DNA of 64,000 nt from Bacteroidaceae bacterium (lineage in GTDB: Bacteria; Bacteroidota; Bacteroidia; Bacteroidales; Bacteroidaceae): contig CABIXF010000007.1 of the NCBI GenBank assembly GCA_902362595.1, positions 74,609 to 138,608 on the forward strand, written 5' to 3'. The notes beneath the pieces are model-generated. The model did no database searches and was not told where the DNA came from. It was given only the letters and a program-made list of their open reading frames with translations. Shown one piece after another: positions 26,164 to 34,333 of this stretch; within the stretch, counting starts at the first letter, position 1; every line of letters begins with the position of its first letter. The position numbers were made by a program, and so were the translations under genes.

Positions 26164-26786
26164 CTGTCATTTATAATCTCATAAATCGAATCCTTACCAT
26201 AAGGAATAGACGCCTAGTTTTAAAAAGTGCCGTTTTTCGCGGCAAAGCCCAAATCTTGCGAAGGGCCCATATCCGGCTGTTGTGCGATTCTGTGCCGGAT
26301 GACATTGAAATAGGCGATAATTTCCGTTTTTTTGGAGGTAGCATCACCTCTCAGAATCACGGAAAGATAAAAATCGGGAAGAATGTAAAATTGGGTTTCG
26401 ATATACGAATCGGTGCCGTTCAATCCATCGAAATTGGAGATGGTTCGATTCTTGCCGATTCCATTACAATTATGGACAATAACAACCATCCGGTAAACCC
26501 GCTGGATAGGGCGTTGGTCTATCAGACGGCCTGGGATTCAGAATACAGGCGATGGAAATATAGCGAATCGAAGCCTGTGGTCATAGGCCGGAATGTATGG
26601 ATTGGGTCGGGTGTCAGAATCTGCAAAGGAGTTACGATTGGGGACGGGGCTGTAGTTGCTGCGTGTGCTGTCGTGACGAAGGATGTGCCGGTCAACAGCA
26701 TTGCCGCCGGAAACCCTGCAAGGATTGTAAAAACAGACATCGATAAACTGCCAAGATTAATTCCAGACGATATTCTATGCAAGTAG
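26157..26786 (+). CDS. Hexapeptide-repeat acyltransferase
   Basis: The 209-residue protein has left-handed beta-helix repeats (KIKIGKNVKLGFDIRIG, VVIGRNVWIGSGVRICKGVT, AAGNPARIVK) and the catalytic-type histidine in MDNNNHP. It probably O-acetylates a capsule sugar with acetyl-CoA. It overlaps the flippase gene by seven bases and the next glycosyltransferase by ten. Confidence 0.87.
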   Translation: MLTVIYNLINRILTIRNRRLVLKSAVFRGKAQILRRAHIRLLCDSVPDDIEIGDNFRFFGGSITSQNHGKIKIGKNVKLGFDIRIGAVQSIEIGDGSILADSITIMDNNNHPVNPLDRALVYQTAWDSEYRRWKYSESKPVVIGRNVWIGSGVRICKGVTIGDGAVVAACAVVTKDVPVNSIAAGNPARIVKTDIDKLPRLIPDDILCK

Positions 26787-27883
26787 TGTTTGAGATAATA
26801 GGGATGGGAGCGAAGAAATATGGAGGTTTCGAGCGCTATATTTTGGAGGAAGCAAGGCAATTGAAGGAAAGGGGATACAAGCTGGTGGTGGTTTTTGATA
26901 CCCAGCCGTTGGCGGACCGATACATTGAAGACTTGCTGCACGTCGGCGCCTCTTACTATGTGATTCCCTATCAAAACAAATTGCGGTTTACCTCCGCTAT
27001 TTTCAAGCTGATGCGGAAGTATCGGCCCGAGGTGGTACATTCGAATTTTTCGTCCAACATCTTTCTGGTGCAAATCATGGCCTGTCTGATGCACGTGCCT
27101 GTACGCATAAGTACGGAGCATTGTTTGCCGGTACTGTCCACGTGTAAACGTCGTTTCCTGTATACCTTCCTGTCGATACTGACCAATTACATCCTTCCCG
27201 TTTCTGCACAGTCGGCACAAGCCGTACAGAAAGGGTTGTGGTTGAATAAGAGTAAAGTGAAGACGTTGTATCTCGGAGTAAACGATTTTGCCTACGAGAA
27301 GTCGGAGATGAAGAAGAAGTACGGTCTGCCTATGGATAAGCTGCTGATAATGAATGTGGCGTACCATCATCCGGTAAAAGGGGTGGATGTCTTGTTGAGA
27401 GCTTTTGCCCTGTTGCTGAAGTATCCGGGAGTGAAAGATGTGGTGCTGTGTCAGATTGGCGGCGGACAAACGGGGCATGACACGTCTGCTCTGAAGTCGC
27501 TGGCCCGGTCGCTGGGCATAGAAGACCGTGTGATTTGGATGGGGCTGCAAAACAATGTGCCGGAAATTTTGAGTTGTGGAGACATCTATTGTCAACCGTC
27601 ACGGTCTGAAGGCATAGGCTTGGCGATTATGGAAGCCTCACTGGCCAGGTTACCGGTTGTGGCCACCCGCGTGGGAGGCATTCCCGAGGTGGCGGTGGAC
27701 AAGGTAAATGCTTATCTAGTAGAGAGTGAAGATGTAGACGGGCTGGCCGGGAGCATGTATATGCTGTATAAAGACAAGGCACAGAGAGAGCGGATGGGAT
27801 ATTACGGAAGGTTGCAGGCATTGGATAAATTCTGCTTGTCGAATCAGGTGACAAAACTCATCGAGTGTTTCTATAAGATATAA
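26777..27883 (+). CDS. Glycosyltransferase, GT4-like
   Basis: The 368-residue protein has a GT-B fold of the GT4 kind: N-terminal MGAKKYGGFERYILEEARQL, a middle VAYHHPVKGVDVLLRAFALL, and the C-terminal donor-site pattern PSRSEGIGLAIMEASLARLP followed by ATRVGGIPE. It should add one sugar to the lipid-linked repeat unit on the cytosolic face. Donor and linkage cannot be read from the sequence. Confidence 0.88.
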   Translation: MQVVFEIIGMGAKKYGGFERYILEEARQLKERGYKLVVVFDTQPLADRYIEDLLHVGASYYVIPYQNKLRFTSAIFKLMRKYRPEVVHSNFSSNIFLVQIMACLMHVPVRISTEHCLPVLSTCKRRFLYTFLSILTNYILPVSAQSAQAVQKGLWLNKSKVKTLYLGVNDFAYEKSEMKKKYGLPMDKLLIMNVAYHHPVKGVDVLLRAFALLLKYPGVKDVVLCQIGGGQTGHDTSALKSLARSLGIEDRVIWMGLQNNVPEILSCGDIYCQPSRSEGIGLAIMEASLARLPVVATRVGGIPEVAVDKVNAYLVESEDVDGLAGSMYMLYKDKAQRERMGYYGRLQALDKFCLSNQVTKLIECFYKI

Positions 27884-27886
27884 GAG

Positions 27887-29038
27887 ATGGATCGGCTGAC
27901 CTACATTTTGTCATTGATAGTGGTTGGATTGACGCCTTTGGATGCCGTTACAGTGGCAGACGACCTGAGCATCGGACGTGTTTTCTACTTGTTGTTGCTC
28001 TTTTCCGCGTTCTTTTCCAAAAGTGTGCTGAAGGTACCTCAAGGGGGGTATCTGAAAATCCTGTTTGTTTTTTCGTTATGGGCTTTTCTCACTTCCTACT
28101 GGAGTTTTAAGCCGGACGAAACGATGTACCGCTGTTTGTATCTGGTCCAATACTTCGTACTGGCTGTCATATTGCAGAATGTAATAGACACGCCCCAGAA
28201 ATTCCATTGGCTTTGCGGGGCCTGGTTCTTGGGGGCTATGTATATTGCCACAGAAACGATTTTCAATTACCTGGTCTATGGCATTACGTCGGCAAGTCTG
28301 TATCGTGTCGATGAGTTTGGAAATGCCAACGAGAACTCTTTCATGCTGTGCTTTGGGGTGATTTTATTTCTGGTGAATGCAGAGCGAATCAAATATAAGA
28401 TTCTCATTTATGCGGTACTGCTGTATTCGTTCCTGGCGATTCTGGCAAATGGTTCACGCACGGGATTTATCATGTACCTGCTGGTGATTTTTATCTATCT
28501 CTTGTCGGAACTCAAGCGTGGAAGCAAGTCCATATATTATATTTTTCCTGTTTTTCTGTGGTTGGCTGTCTATTACTTCAACCATGTCCTGTCGGAGGGG
28601 AGTTATGAACGGTTCATGCATATTTCAGATGATATCAAGAGCAGTGATTTGGCCAACAGGCAGTGGATTTGGAGAATGGCCTTGGAAATCATGTCGGAAA
28701 AAGATGTATCCCTCCTGTGGGGGACTGGCTGGTCTACTTTTCCTTATGTCCTTCAGTCTCATACCTCCGTGTTTTATGATTCGCACAATTTTTACCTGAA
28801 TATCTTGTTTACTACGGGCATAATTGGTTTCTGCATACTGGGGTATTATCTGTTTACTTTGGTGAGGTATATTTCTTTCATTCCACACCACAGGATGCGG
28901 TACTCTTTGCTGTTGATTATTCCTATGATTTCCATGCTGACCACCAACTGGGAATATCGGAGGTGGTGGTTCTTGCTGGGGGTGTTTGTCTATAAATTGT
29001 ATCAAAATTCATTAACCTATGACGGGGAAGAAGAATAA
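27887..29038 (+). CDS. O-antigen/capsule polymerase (Wzy-like)
   Basis: The 383-residue protein has about ten membrane helices and one longer external loop with the Wzy/ligase-type segment ILANGSRTGFIMYLLVIFI, and later WSTFPYVLQSHTSVFYDSHN. It probably polymerises repeat units in the periplasm. It follows the first GT by three bases and overlaps the next GT by 20 bases. Confidence 0.85.
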   Translation: MDRLTYILSLIVVGLTPLDAVTVADDLSIGRVFYLLLLFSAFFSKSVLKVPQGGYLKILFVFSLWAFLTSYWSFKPDETMYRCLYLVQYFVLAVILQNVIDTPQKFHWLCGAWFLGAMYIATETIFNYLVYGITSASLYRVDEFGNANENSFMLCFGVILFLVNAERIKYKILIYAVLLYSFLAILANGSRTGFIMYLLVIFIYLLSELKRGSKSIYYIFPVFLWLAVYYFNHVLSEGSYERFMHISDDIKSSDLANRQWIWRMALEIMSEKDVSLLWGTGWSTFPYVLQSHTSVFYDSHNFYLNILFTTGIIGFCILGYYLFTLVRYISFIPHHRMRYSLLLIIPMISMLTTNWEYRRWWFLLGVFVYKLYQNSLTYDGEEE

Positions 29039-30098
29039 AAACAGAAAGGTGCTGTTTGTCACGGCCTCCACGCAAGGCGGGGGAGCAGAAAGGATGCTTT
29101 TCAATATTATTAGTTCGCTGGATTGTCACATTGAAAAGGAACTGGTCATTACGTCCTGTGATACGCCTCCACAAAACCGTTGCATCGATTATCCGACCGT
29201 GTCACTGCGGAAGAAACATGCCCTTTCGTCTTTTGGGGCAATCGTAAGACACATCAACGCTTTCCAGCCGGATTATGTCTTTACCACCAGTTCCACGATT
29301 GGGTATCTGCTGGTCTTGTCGAAGCTGTTCACCTCATGTGCGTATAAGGTGATTATAAGATGTGCCGTATCTCCTTCTGAAATTTATGATTCCGGCCTCA
29401 AGGACCGGTTGCTGAAACAGGTGATAAGGCTGACGTATAACTGGTGTGACAAAATCATCGCCCAAACCGATTACATGAAAGAGGACATCCTAAAATCGTA
29501 TCACGTGCCGGCTGGGAAAGTGATTACAATCCGGAACATCATCAACACCCGTTTCCTGGACACGGAATCGGCTTATGACCGACCGGCTGAATTCACGGAA
29601 GGACAATATAAGGTAGTGGCAGCAGGTGCCCTCTATTCCGTGAAAGGTTTCGACCTTTTGATTCAGGCAATGACTCCCCTCATAGAAAAAGACAAAACCA
29701 TCCGTCTCTATATTTTGGGGGAGGAACGGTACGAAGCAGGATATAAGAAATACCTGCAGGACCTTATCGACAAGAACCACATGGAGAATTATATCTATCT
29801 TTTGGGATATAAATCGAATCCGTATCCTTATCTGAAAAATGCGGATTTGTTTGTGATGTCTTCCCGAAAAGAAGGGTTTCCCAATGTCGTACTGGAGGCT
29901 TTGTATCTTAAGACTCCGGTTGTAGCCTCCAATTGTGTCGATTTTTCTCGGGTGATAGAGTCGGGTGTCAATGGATATATCGTTGAAAAAGGGAATATCC
30001 TTTCGCTTCGGGAAGGAATCAACAGGGCACTGTCCACGACATTCGACCTGGACAGGCTGCCCATCAGGAATTTTGATTATAATACGTTATTTGTATAA
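29019..30098 (+). CDS. Glycosyltransferase, GT4-like
   Basis: The 359-residue GT-B enzyme shows FVTASTQGGGAERMLFNII at the N-terminus, AAGALYSVKGFDLLIQAM, and the donor-site pattern SSRKEGFPNVVLEALYLKTP with VNGYIVEKG. It adds a sugar to the repeat unit. The C-terminus is slightly shorter than many GT4 proteins but includes the core motifs. Confidence 0.87.
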   Translation: MTGKKNKNRKVLFVTASTQGGGAERMLFNIISSLDCHIEKELVITSCDTPPQNRCIDYPTVSLRKKHALSSFGAIVRHINAFQPDYVFTTSSTIGYLLVLSKLFTSCAYKVIIRCAVSPSEIYDSGLKDRLLKQVIRLTYNWCDKIIAQTDYMKEDILKSYHVPAGKVITIRNIINTRFLDTESAYDRPAEFTEGQYKVVAAGALYSVKGFDLLIQAMTPLIEKDKTIRLYILGEERYEAGYKKYLQDLIDKNHMENYIYLLGYKSNPYPYLKNADLFVMSSRKEGFPNVVLEALYLKTPVVASNCVDFSRVIESGVNGYIVEKGNILSLREGINRALSTTFDLDRLPIRNFDYNTLFV

Positions 30099-30103
30099 AA
30101 AAG

Positions 30104-30916
30104 ATGAAAATAAGCGTCATTATCCCGTCGTATAAACCTCAGGACTGGATTTATGAATGCCTTTCCAGCCTGGCCGGGCAAACATTTGAAAAAGCGGAAT
30201 TTGAGGTAATCATTGTGCTTAATGGATGCTGCGAGCCTTATAAAAGCGAACTCTTGAATTACATCTGTACCGGCATGCGGGGTGTGAATGTGAATTTGAT
30301 TCAAACCGATCAGGCTGGCGTGTCGAATGCACGGAATATCGGAATCGGCCGTTCCAGAGGGGAATATATTGCATTTATCGATGACGACGATTTTGTGTCG
30401 GACTCGTATCTGGCAGATTTATACGCCATCGCTTCTACGGGACACATCCCTTTGTCCAATTTCTTGGCGTTCGAGGAGGATGCGGATACGCGGAAATACA
30501 CTTCCTACTATATCACGGATATATATAACCGTCTGGGCCGGAAGGGACATCCATACCAGATACTTCCAGTAAGAAGTTATTTGTCGGTTCCATGTGCGAA
30601 GCTGATTCCCAGAAAGGTGATTGCAGACCGTAGATTTTATTTGGACTTCAAGAACGGAGAGGATAGCATTTTTATGTTTCTGATATCAGACGAGATGAAG
30701 ACGTTCGAGTTTACGGAAGCGCGTGCCATTTATTATCGACGAATCAGGGAGGGCTCTGCGGTGACGAGGAAAAAGAAGCGAAAAGAGGTGCTCGCCAATT
30801 CCTGTAAGATGATTTATGCTTATACCAGAATATACATTGCGCATGCACGTCGGTATCATGCGCTCTTTTTCGTGACCCGAGTTCTCGCGGCTGTAAAGAA
30901 AATAGTTGAAAGGTAA
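30104..30916 (+). CDS. Glycosyltransferase, GT2 family
   Basis: This 270-residue GT-A enzyme has the GT2 opening MKISVIIPSYKPQDWIYECL, then QAGVSNARNIGIGRSRGEYI and the metal/sugar-binding IAFIDDDDFVS. It should act on an inverting transfer to the repeat unit. It follows the previous GT by five bases. Confidence 0.87.
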   Translation: MKISVIIPSYKPQDWIYECLSSLAGQTFEKAEFEVIIVLNGCCEPYKSELLNYICTGMRGVNVNLIQTDQAGVSNARNIGIGRSRGEYIAFIDDDDFVSDSYLADLYAIASTGHIPLSNFLAFEEDADTRKYTSYYITDIYNRLGRKGHPYQILPVRSYLSVPCAKLIPRKVIADRRFYLDFKNGEDSIFMFLISDEMKTFEFTEARAIYYRRIREGSAVTRKKKRKEVLANSCKMIYAYTRIYIAHARRYHALFFVTRVLAAVKKIVER

Positions 30917-30936
30917 TTTTCAATCTGTGTTGGCTT

Positions 30937-31722
30937 ATGAATGATTGGGGGTTGGTCTCCATCATTACTCCGACCTGGAATTGTGCGGAGTATATTGAAG
31001 AGACGGTTCGGTCGGTGTTGGCCCAGACGTATGTACACTGGGAACTGATTATTTACGATGACTGCTCGACCGATGGTACGGAGGCGGTGGTCCGTCCTTT
31101 TGTGGAGGCGGATTCCAGAATAAAATATTTCTGTAACAGACAGAACAGCGGGGCGGCGGTCACACGTAACCATGCGTTGAGAGTGGCTGGCGGGAGATGG
31201 GTCGCATTCTTAGACAGTGACGATTTGTGGATGCCGCAGAAGTTGGAAAGGCAGCTCCGTTTCATGGTGGACAACCAGTATGCGTTTACCTACCATAAAT
31301 ATGTGGAAATCAACGAGAGTTCCGAAGAAACCGGGGTCCTGGTGGGCGGGAAAAAGGTGGTGTCGAAGTTGGACATGTTTGCCTGCTGCTGGCCGGGATG
31401 CCTGTCGGTGATGTATGAGGCTGAAAAAATCGGACTCGTTCAGATTCTCGACGTGAAGAAAAACAACGATACGGCGATGTGGCTGAAAATTATCCGGAAG
31501 TCCAGGTGTTATCTGCTGGACGAGTGCCTCGGCATGTATCGCCGGCGGCAGGGGTCGATTACTCCTCCGGATATTCGTACGAAGATAAAATGGCATTACA
31601 CCCTGTTTCATGAAGCGGAACGACAGAATCCGGTGGTAGCCGTTTTCTGGATGTGCGTGAACATCATAGGGAATTCATACAAGAAACTTTTTTATGTCAA
31701 GAAATACAATGTAAAGAAATAA
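30937..31722 (+). CDS. Glycosyltransferase, GT2 family
   Basis: The 261-residue enzyme has VSIITPTWNCAEYIEETVRS, YDDCSTDGTEAVV, and the WVAFLDSDDLWMPQKLERQL region typical of the WaaE/KdtX-like GT2 group. It is the fourth sugar transferase of the operon, followed after six bases by the aminotransferase gene. Confidence 0.88.
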   Translation: MNDWGLVSIITPTWNCAEYIEETVRSVLAQTYVHWELIIYDDCSTDGTEAVVRPFVEADSRIKYFCNRQNSGAAVTRNHALRVAGGRWVAFLDSDDLWMPQKLERQLRFMVDNQYAFTYHKYVEINESSEETGVLVGGKKVVSKLDMFACCWPGCLSVMYEAEKIGLVQILDVKKNNDTAMWLKIIRKSRCYLLDECLGMYRRRQGSITPPDIRTKIKWHYTLFHEAERQNPVVAVFWMCVNIIGNSYKKLFYVKKYNVKK

Positions 31723-31728
31723 AGACAG

Positions 31729-32937
31729 ATGAATACGAAGAAAAACATTCCGTTTTCTCCACCGGATATCAGCGAAAGTGAAGTGGAGATGGTGGCCGGG
31801 GCACTGCGTTCCGGATGGATTACGACCGGACCGAGAACCAAGGAGTTTGAACACGAGATTGCCACGTTTTGCCGTACTTCCCGGGCGGTCTGCCTGAATT
31901 CGGCAACTGCGTGCATGGAATTAATCTTGAGGGTGCTGGGAGTCGGACCAGGCGACGAAGTGATTGTACCGGCCTATACGTATACGGCTACGGCGAGTGT
32001 GGTATGCCATGTGGGCGCAAAAGTGGTGATGGTTGATACGGCTCCCGACTCGTTCGAGATGGATTACGACCAGCTGGAAGAGGCCATTACACCGGCCACG
32101 AAGGTCGTCATACCGGTCGACCTGGGGGGAGTGATGTGTGATTATGACCGTGTGTTTGCCGCAGTGGAACGCAAGCGGTCTCTTTTCCGTCCGGCAGGCA
32201 AACTGCAGGAGGCCATAGGCAGGGTCACGGTGATGGCGGATGCGGCACATGCTTTCGGGGCCCGATGGCACGGAAAGAGGTGTGGCGAGGTGGCCGATTT
32301 TACTTCTTTCTCTTTTCATGCCGTGAAGAACCTGACCACGGCCGAAGGGGGAGCACTCACCTGGAAAGACCTGCCGGGGATAGACAATGACGAGCTGTAC
32401 ACGCAGTTTCAGTGGCTGTCCTTGCACGGGCAAAGCAAGGATGCCCTGGCCAAGACCAGGCTGGGGGCCTGGGAGTACGACATCCTTTCGCCGGCCTACA
32501 AGTGCAACATGACAGACATCATGGCGGCCATCGGACTGGCGCAGCTCAAGCGTTACAGGGGCATGCTGGACAGACGCAAGCAGATTATTGAAAGGTATCA
32601 GCAGGCACTTGAAGGGCTGAATGTGCAGACTCTGTGTCATTATGGAGAGGATCATGCATCGAGCGGACACTTGTTTCTGTTGAGGCTGAAAGACAAGTCG
32701 CTGGAAGAGCGCAACGAACTGATTGTGCGCATGGCAGAAAGGGGAATCGCCTGTAACGTGCACTATAAACCCTTGCCCATGATGACGGCCTATAAGTCGA
32801 TGGGGTTTGACATCAAGGATTTTCCGAATGCCTATGCTCAGTATCACAATGAAATCACCTTGCCTTTGCATACCCGGCTGTCGGATGAGGAGGTGGATTT
32901 CGTGGTAGCGAATTTACGGGAACTTCTGACGGAATAA
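31729..32937 (+). CDS. DegT/DnrJ/EryC1 sugar aminotransferase (WcfR-like)
   Basis: The 402-residue PLP enzyme has FSPPDISESEVEMVAGALRS at the start, DEVIVPAYTYTATASVV, VMADAAHAFGA, and the PLP-lysine region FTSFSFHAVKNLTTAEGGAL. It would transfer an amino group to the 4-keto sugar made by the CapD-type enzyme. With the small transferase that follows it corresponds to the WcfR/WcfS pair that makes and attaches the first sugar (AADGal) of B. fragilis polysaccharide A. Confidence 0.9.
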   Translation: MNTKKNIPFSPPDISESEVEMVAGALRSGWITTGPRTKEFEHEIATFCRTSRAVCLNSATACMELILRVLGVGPGDEVIVPAYTYTATASVVCHVGAKVVMVDTAPDSFEMDYDQLEEAITPATKVVIPVDLGGVMCDYDRVFAAVERKRSLFRPAGKLQEAIGRVTVMADAAHAFGARWHGKRCGEVADFTSFSFHAVKNLTTAEGGALTWKDLPGIDNDELYTQFQWLSLHGQSKDALAKTRLGAWEYDILSPAYKCNMTDIMAAIGLAQLKRYRGMLDRRKQIIERYQQALEGLNVQTLCHYGEDHASSGHLFLLRLKDKSLEERNELIVRMAERGIACNVHYKPLPMMTAYKSMGFDIKDFPNAYAQYHNEITLPLHTRLSDEEVDFVVANLRELLTE

Positions 32938-32948
32938 TTGCTAGAAAG

Positions 32949-33536
32949 GTGTTGAAACGTGTGTTCGATGTGGTGGCCAGCGGTTGCGGGCTGCTGTTGC
33001 TGAGTCCGGTTTTTCTGTGGCTGGCCGGTTGGGTGAAACTGGATTCCAGGGGGCCGGTCTTCTACAGGCAGGTGCGTGTGGGAAAACACAACAAGGATTT
33101 CAAGTTGTATAAATTCCGTTCCATGCGTGTGGGGGCAGACAAGGCCGGACTGATTACCGTGGGAGGAAGAGACCCTCGGGTGACGCGCTCCGGATATTAT
33201 ATCAGGAAGTACAAGCTGGATGAGTTGCCGCAGCTGATCAATGTGTTCCTGGGAGACATGAGCCTGGTGGGACCCCGTCCGGAAGTAAGGAAATATGTGG
33301 ACTTGTACACTCCTGAACAGATGCATGTATTGGATGTGCGTCCCGGCATTACAGACAAGGCTTCCATTCTGTATTGCCACGAGAATGAACTGCTGGCCGG
33401 TGCAGACGACCCCGAAGCGTTCTACCGGGAGGTGGTCATGCAGGACAAGCTGAAGATAAACCTGGAGTACGTGAGAAACCGCTCGTTCTGGGGGGATATC
33501 AAACTGATTTTTAATACTATATTCAAGATTCTATGA
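32949..33536 (+). CDS. Initiating phosphoglycosyl transferase (WcfS/PglC-like)
   Basis: This 195-residue monotopic membrane enzyme has one N-terminal re-entrant/hydrophobic segment (residues 4-30), FKLYKFRSMRVGADK, the Asp-Glu dyad in YKLDELPQLINVF and SLVGPRPEVRKYV. It attaches a sugar-1-phosphate to undecaprenyl phosphate to start the repeat unit. The first codon is GTG (32949), with a TTG next to it, so the start is uncertain by a codon. It overlaps the export gene by four bases. Confidence 0.92.
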   Translation: MLKRVFDVVASGCGLLLLSPVFLWLAGWVKLDSRGPVFYRQVRVGKHNKDFKLYKFRSMRVGADKAGLITVGGRDPRVTRSGYYIRKYKLDELPQLINVFLGDMSLVGPRPEVRKYVDLYTPEQMHVLDVRPGITDKASILYCHENELLAGADDPEAFYREVVMQDKLKINLEYVRNRSFWGDIKLIFNTIFKIL

Positions 33537-34333
33537 GAAAACGATTGATAAGATTACGGCTCCTGGGATACCTGGCAGTCATTGTATGTATGTGTGTGGC
33601 TTGTACCTCCTCCCGTAAGGTGCTGTATTTGCAGGATGTGAAGCCCATGGTGAAACAGCAGATTGATGAGGCCTACGAAGTGAAAATCCACAAGGACGAC
33701 ATGCTGGCCATCATGATCAACAGCAAGAACCCGGAACTGGCTTTGCCGTTCAATATGCCGCTGGTAAGCTATCAGGTGGGTTATCAGAGCACCTACAACC
33801 AGCGTATCCTCGGCTATCTGGTCGACTCGGACGGTTGCATTGATTTCCCTATCTTCGGACGGCTGCATGTGGCGGGAATGACCCGGAAGGAGCTGACGAA
33901 GTACATCAAGCAGCGGCTGGTGGAGGAAGATTACATCAAGGACCCGGTGGTGACCGTACAGTTCCTGAATTTCAAGATTTCGGTCATCGGTGAAGTCAAC
34001 CGTCCGGGAAGCTTCGACATCACCAGTGACAGGATTACTTTGCTGGAGGCCATCAGCAAGGCGGGCGACCTGACCATCTTCGGTCGCCGGGACCGTGTGG
34101 CGGTTATCCGGGAAGTGGACGGCGAACGTACCATCGTGTACCATGACCTGCGTTCTTCCGATATTTTCCAGTCGCCTTATTATTACTTGCAGCAGAACGA
34201 CATTGTGTACGTGGAGCCCAACCGGACGAAAGCGGCACAGAGTCGCATCAACCAGAACAACACGGTGGGGGTATGGACCTCCGTGATTTCGGTTTTAACT
34301 TCAATTGTCACCTTAATATTGGTTGCGAAATGA
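33533..34333 (+). CDS. Polysaccharide export outer-membrane lipoprotein (Wza-like)
   Basis: The 266-residue product has a signal with lipobox VACT, a Poly_export domain (VKIHKDDMLAIMINSKNP, GCIDFPIFGRL), and an SLBB domain (ISVIGEVNRPGSFDIT), then a C-terminal hydrophobic helix. It would form the outer-membrane capsule channel with the next gene's kinase. Neighbouring genes overlap by four bases on both sides. Confidence 0.9.
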   Translation: MRKRLIRLRLLGYLAVIVCMCVACTSSRKVLYLQDVKPMVKQQIDEAYEVKIHKDDMLAIMINSKNPELALPFNMPLVSYQVGYQSTYNQRILGYLVDSDGCIDFPIFGRLHVAGMTRKELTKYIKQRLVEEDYIKDPVVTVQFLNFKISVIGEVNRPGSFDITSDRITLLEAISKAGDLTIFGRRDRVAVIREVDGERTIVYHDLRSSDIFQSPYYYLQQNDIVYVEPNRTKAAQSRINQNNTVGVWTSVISVLTSIVTLILVAK

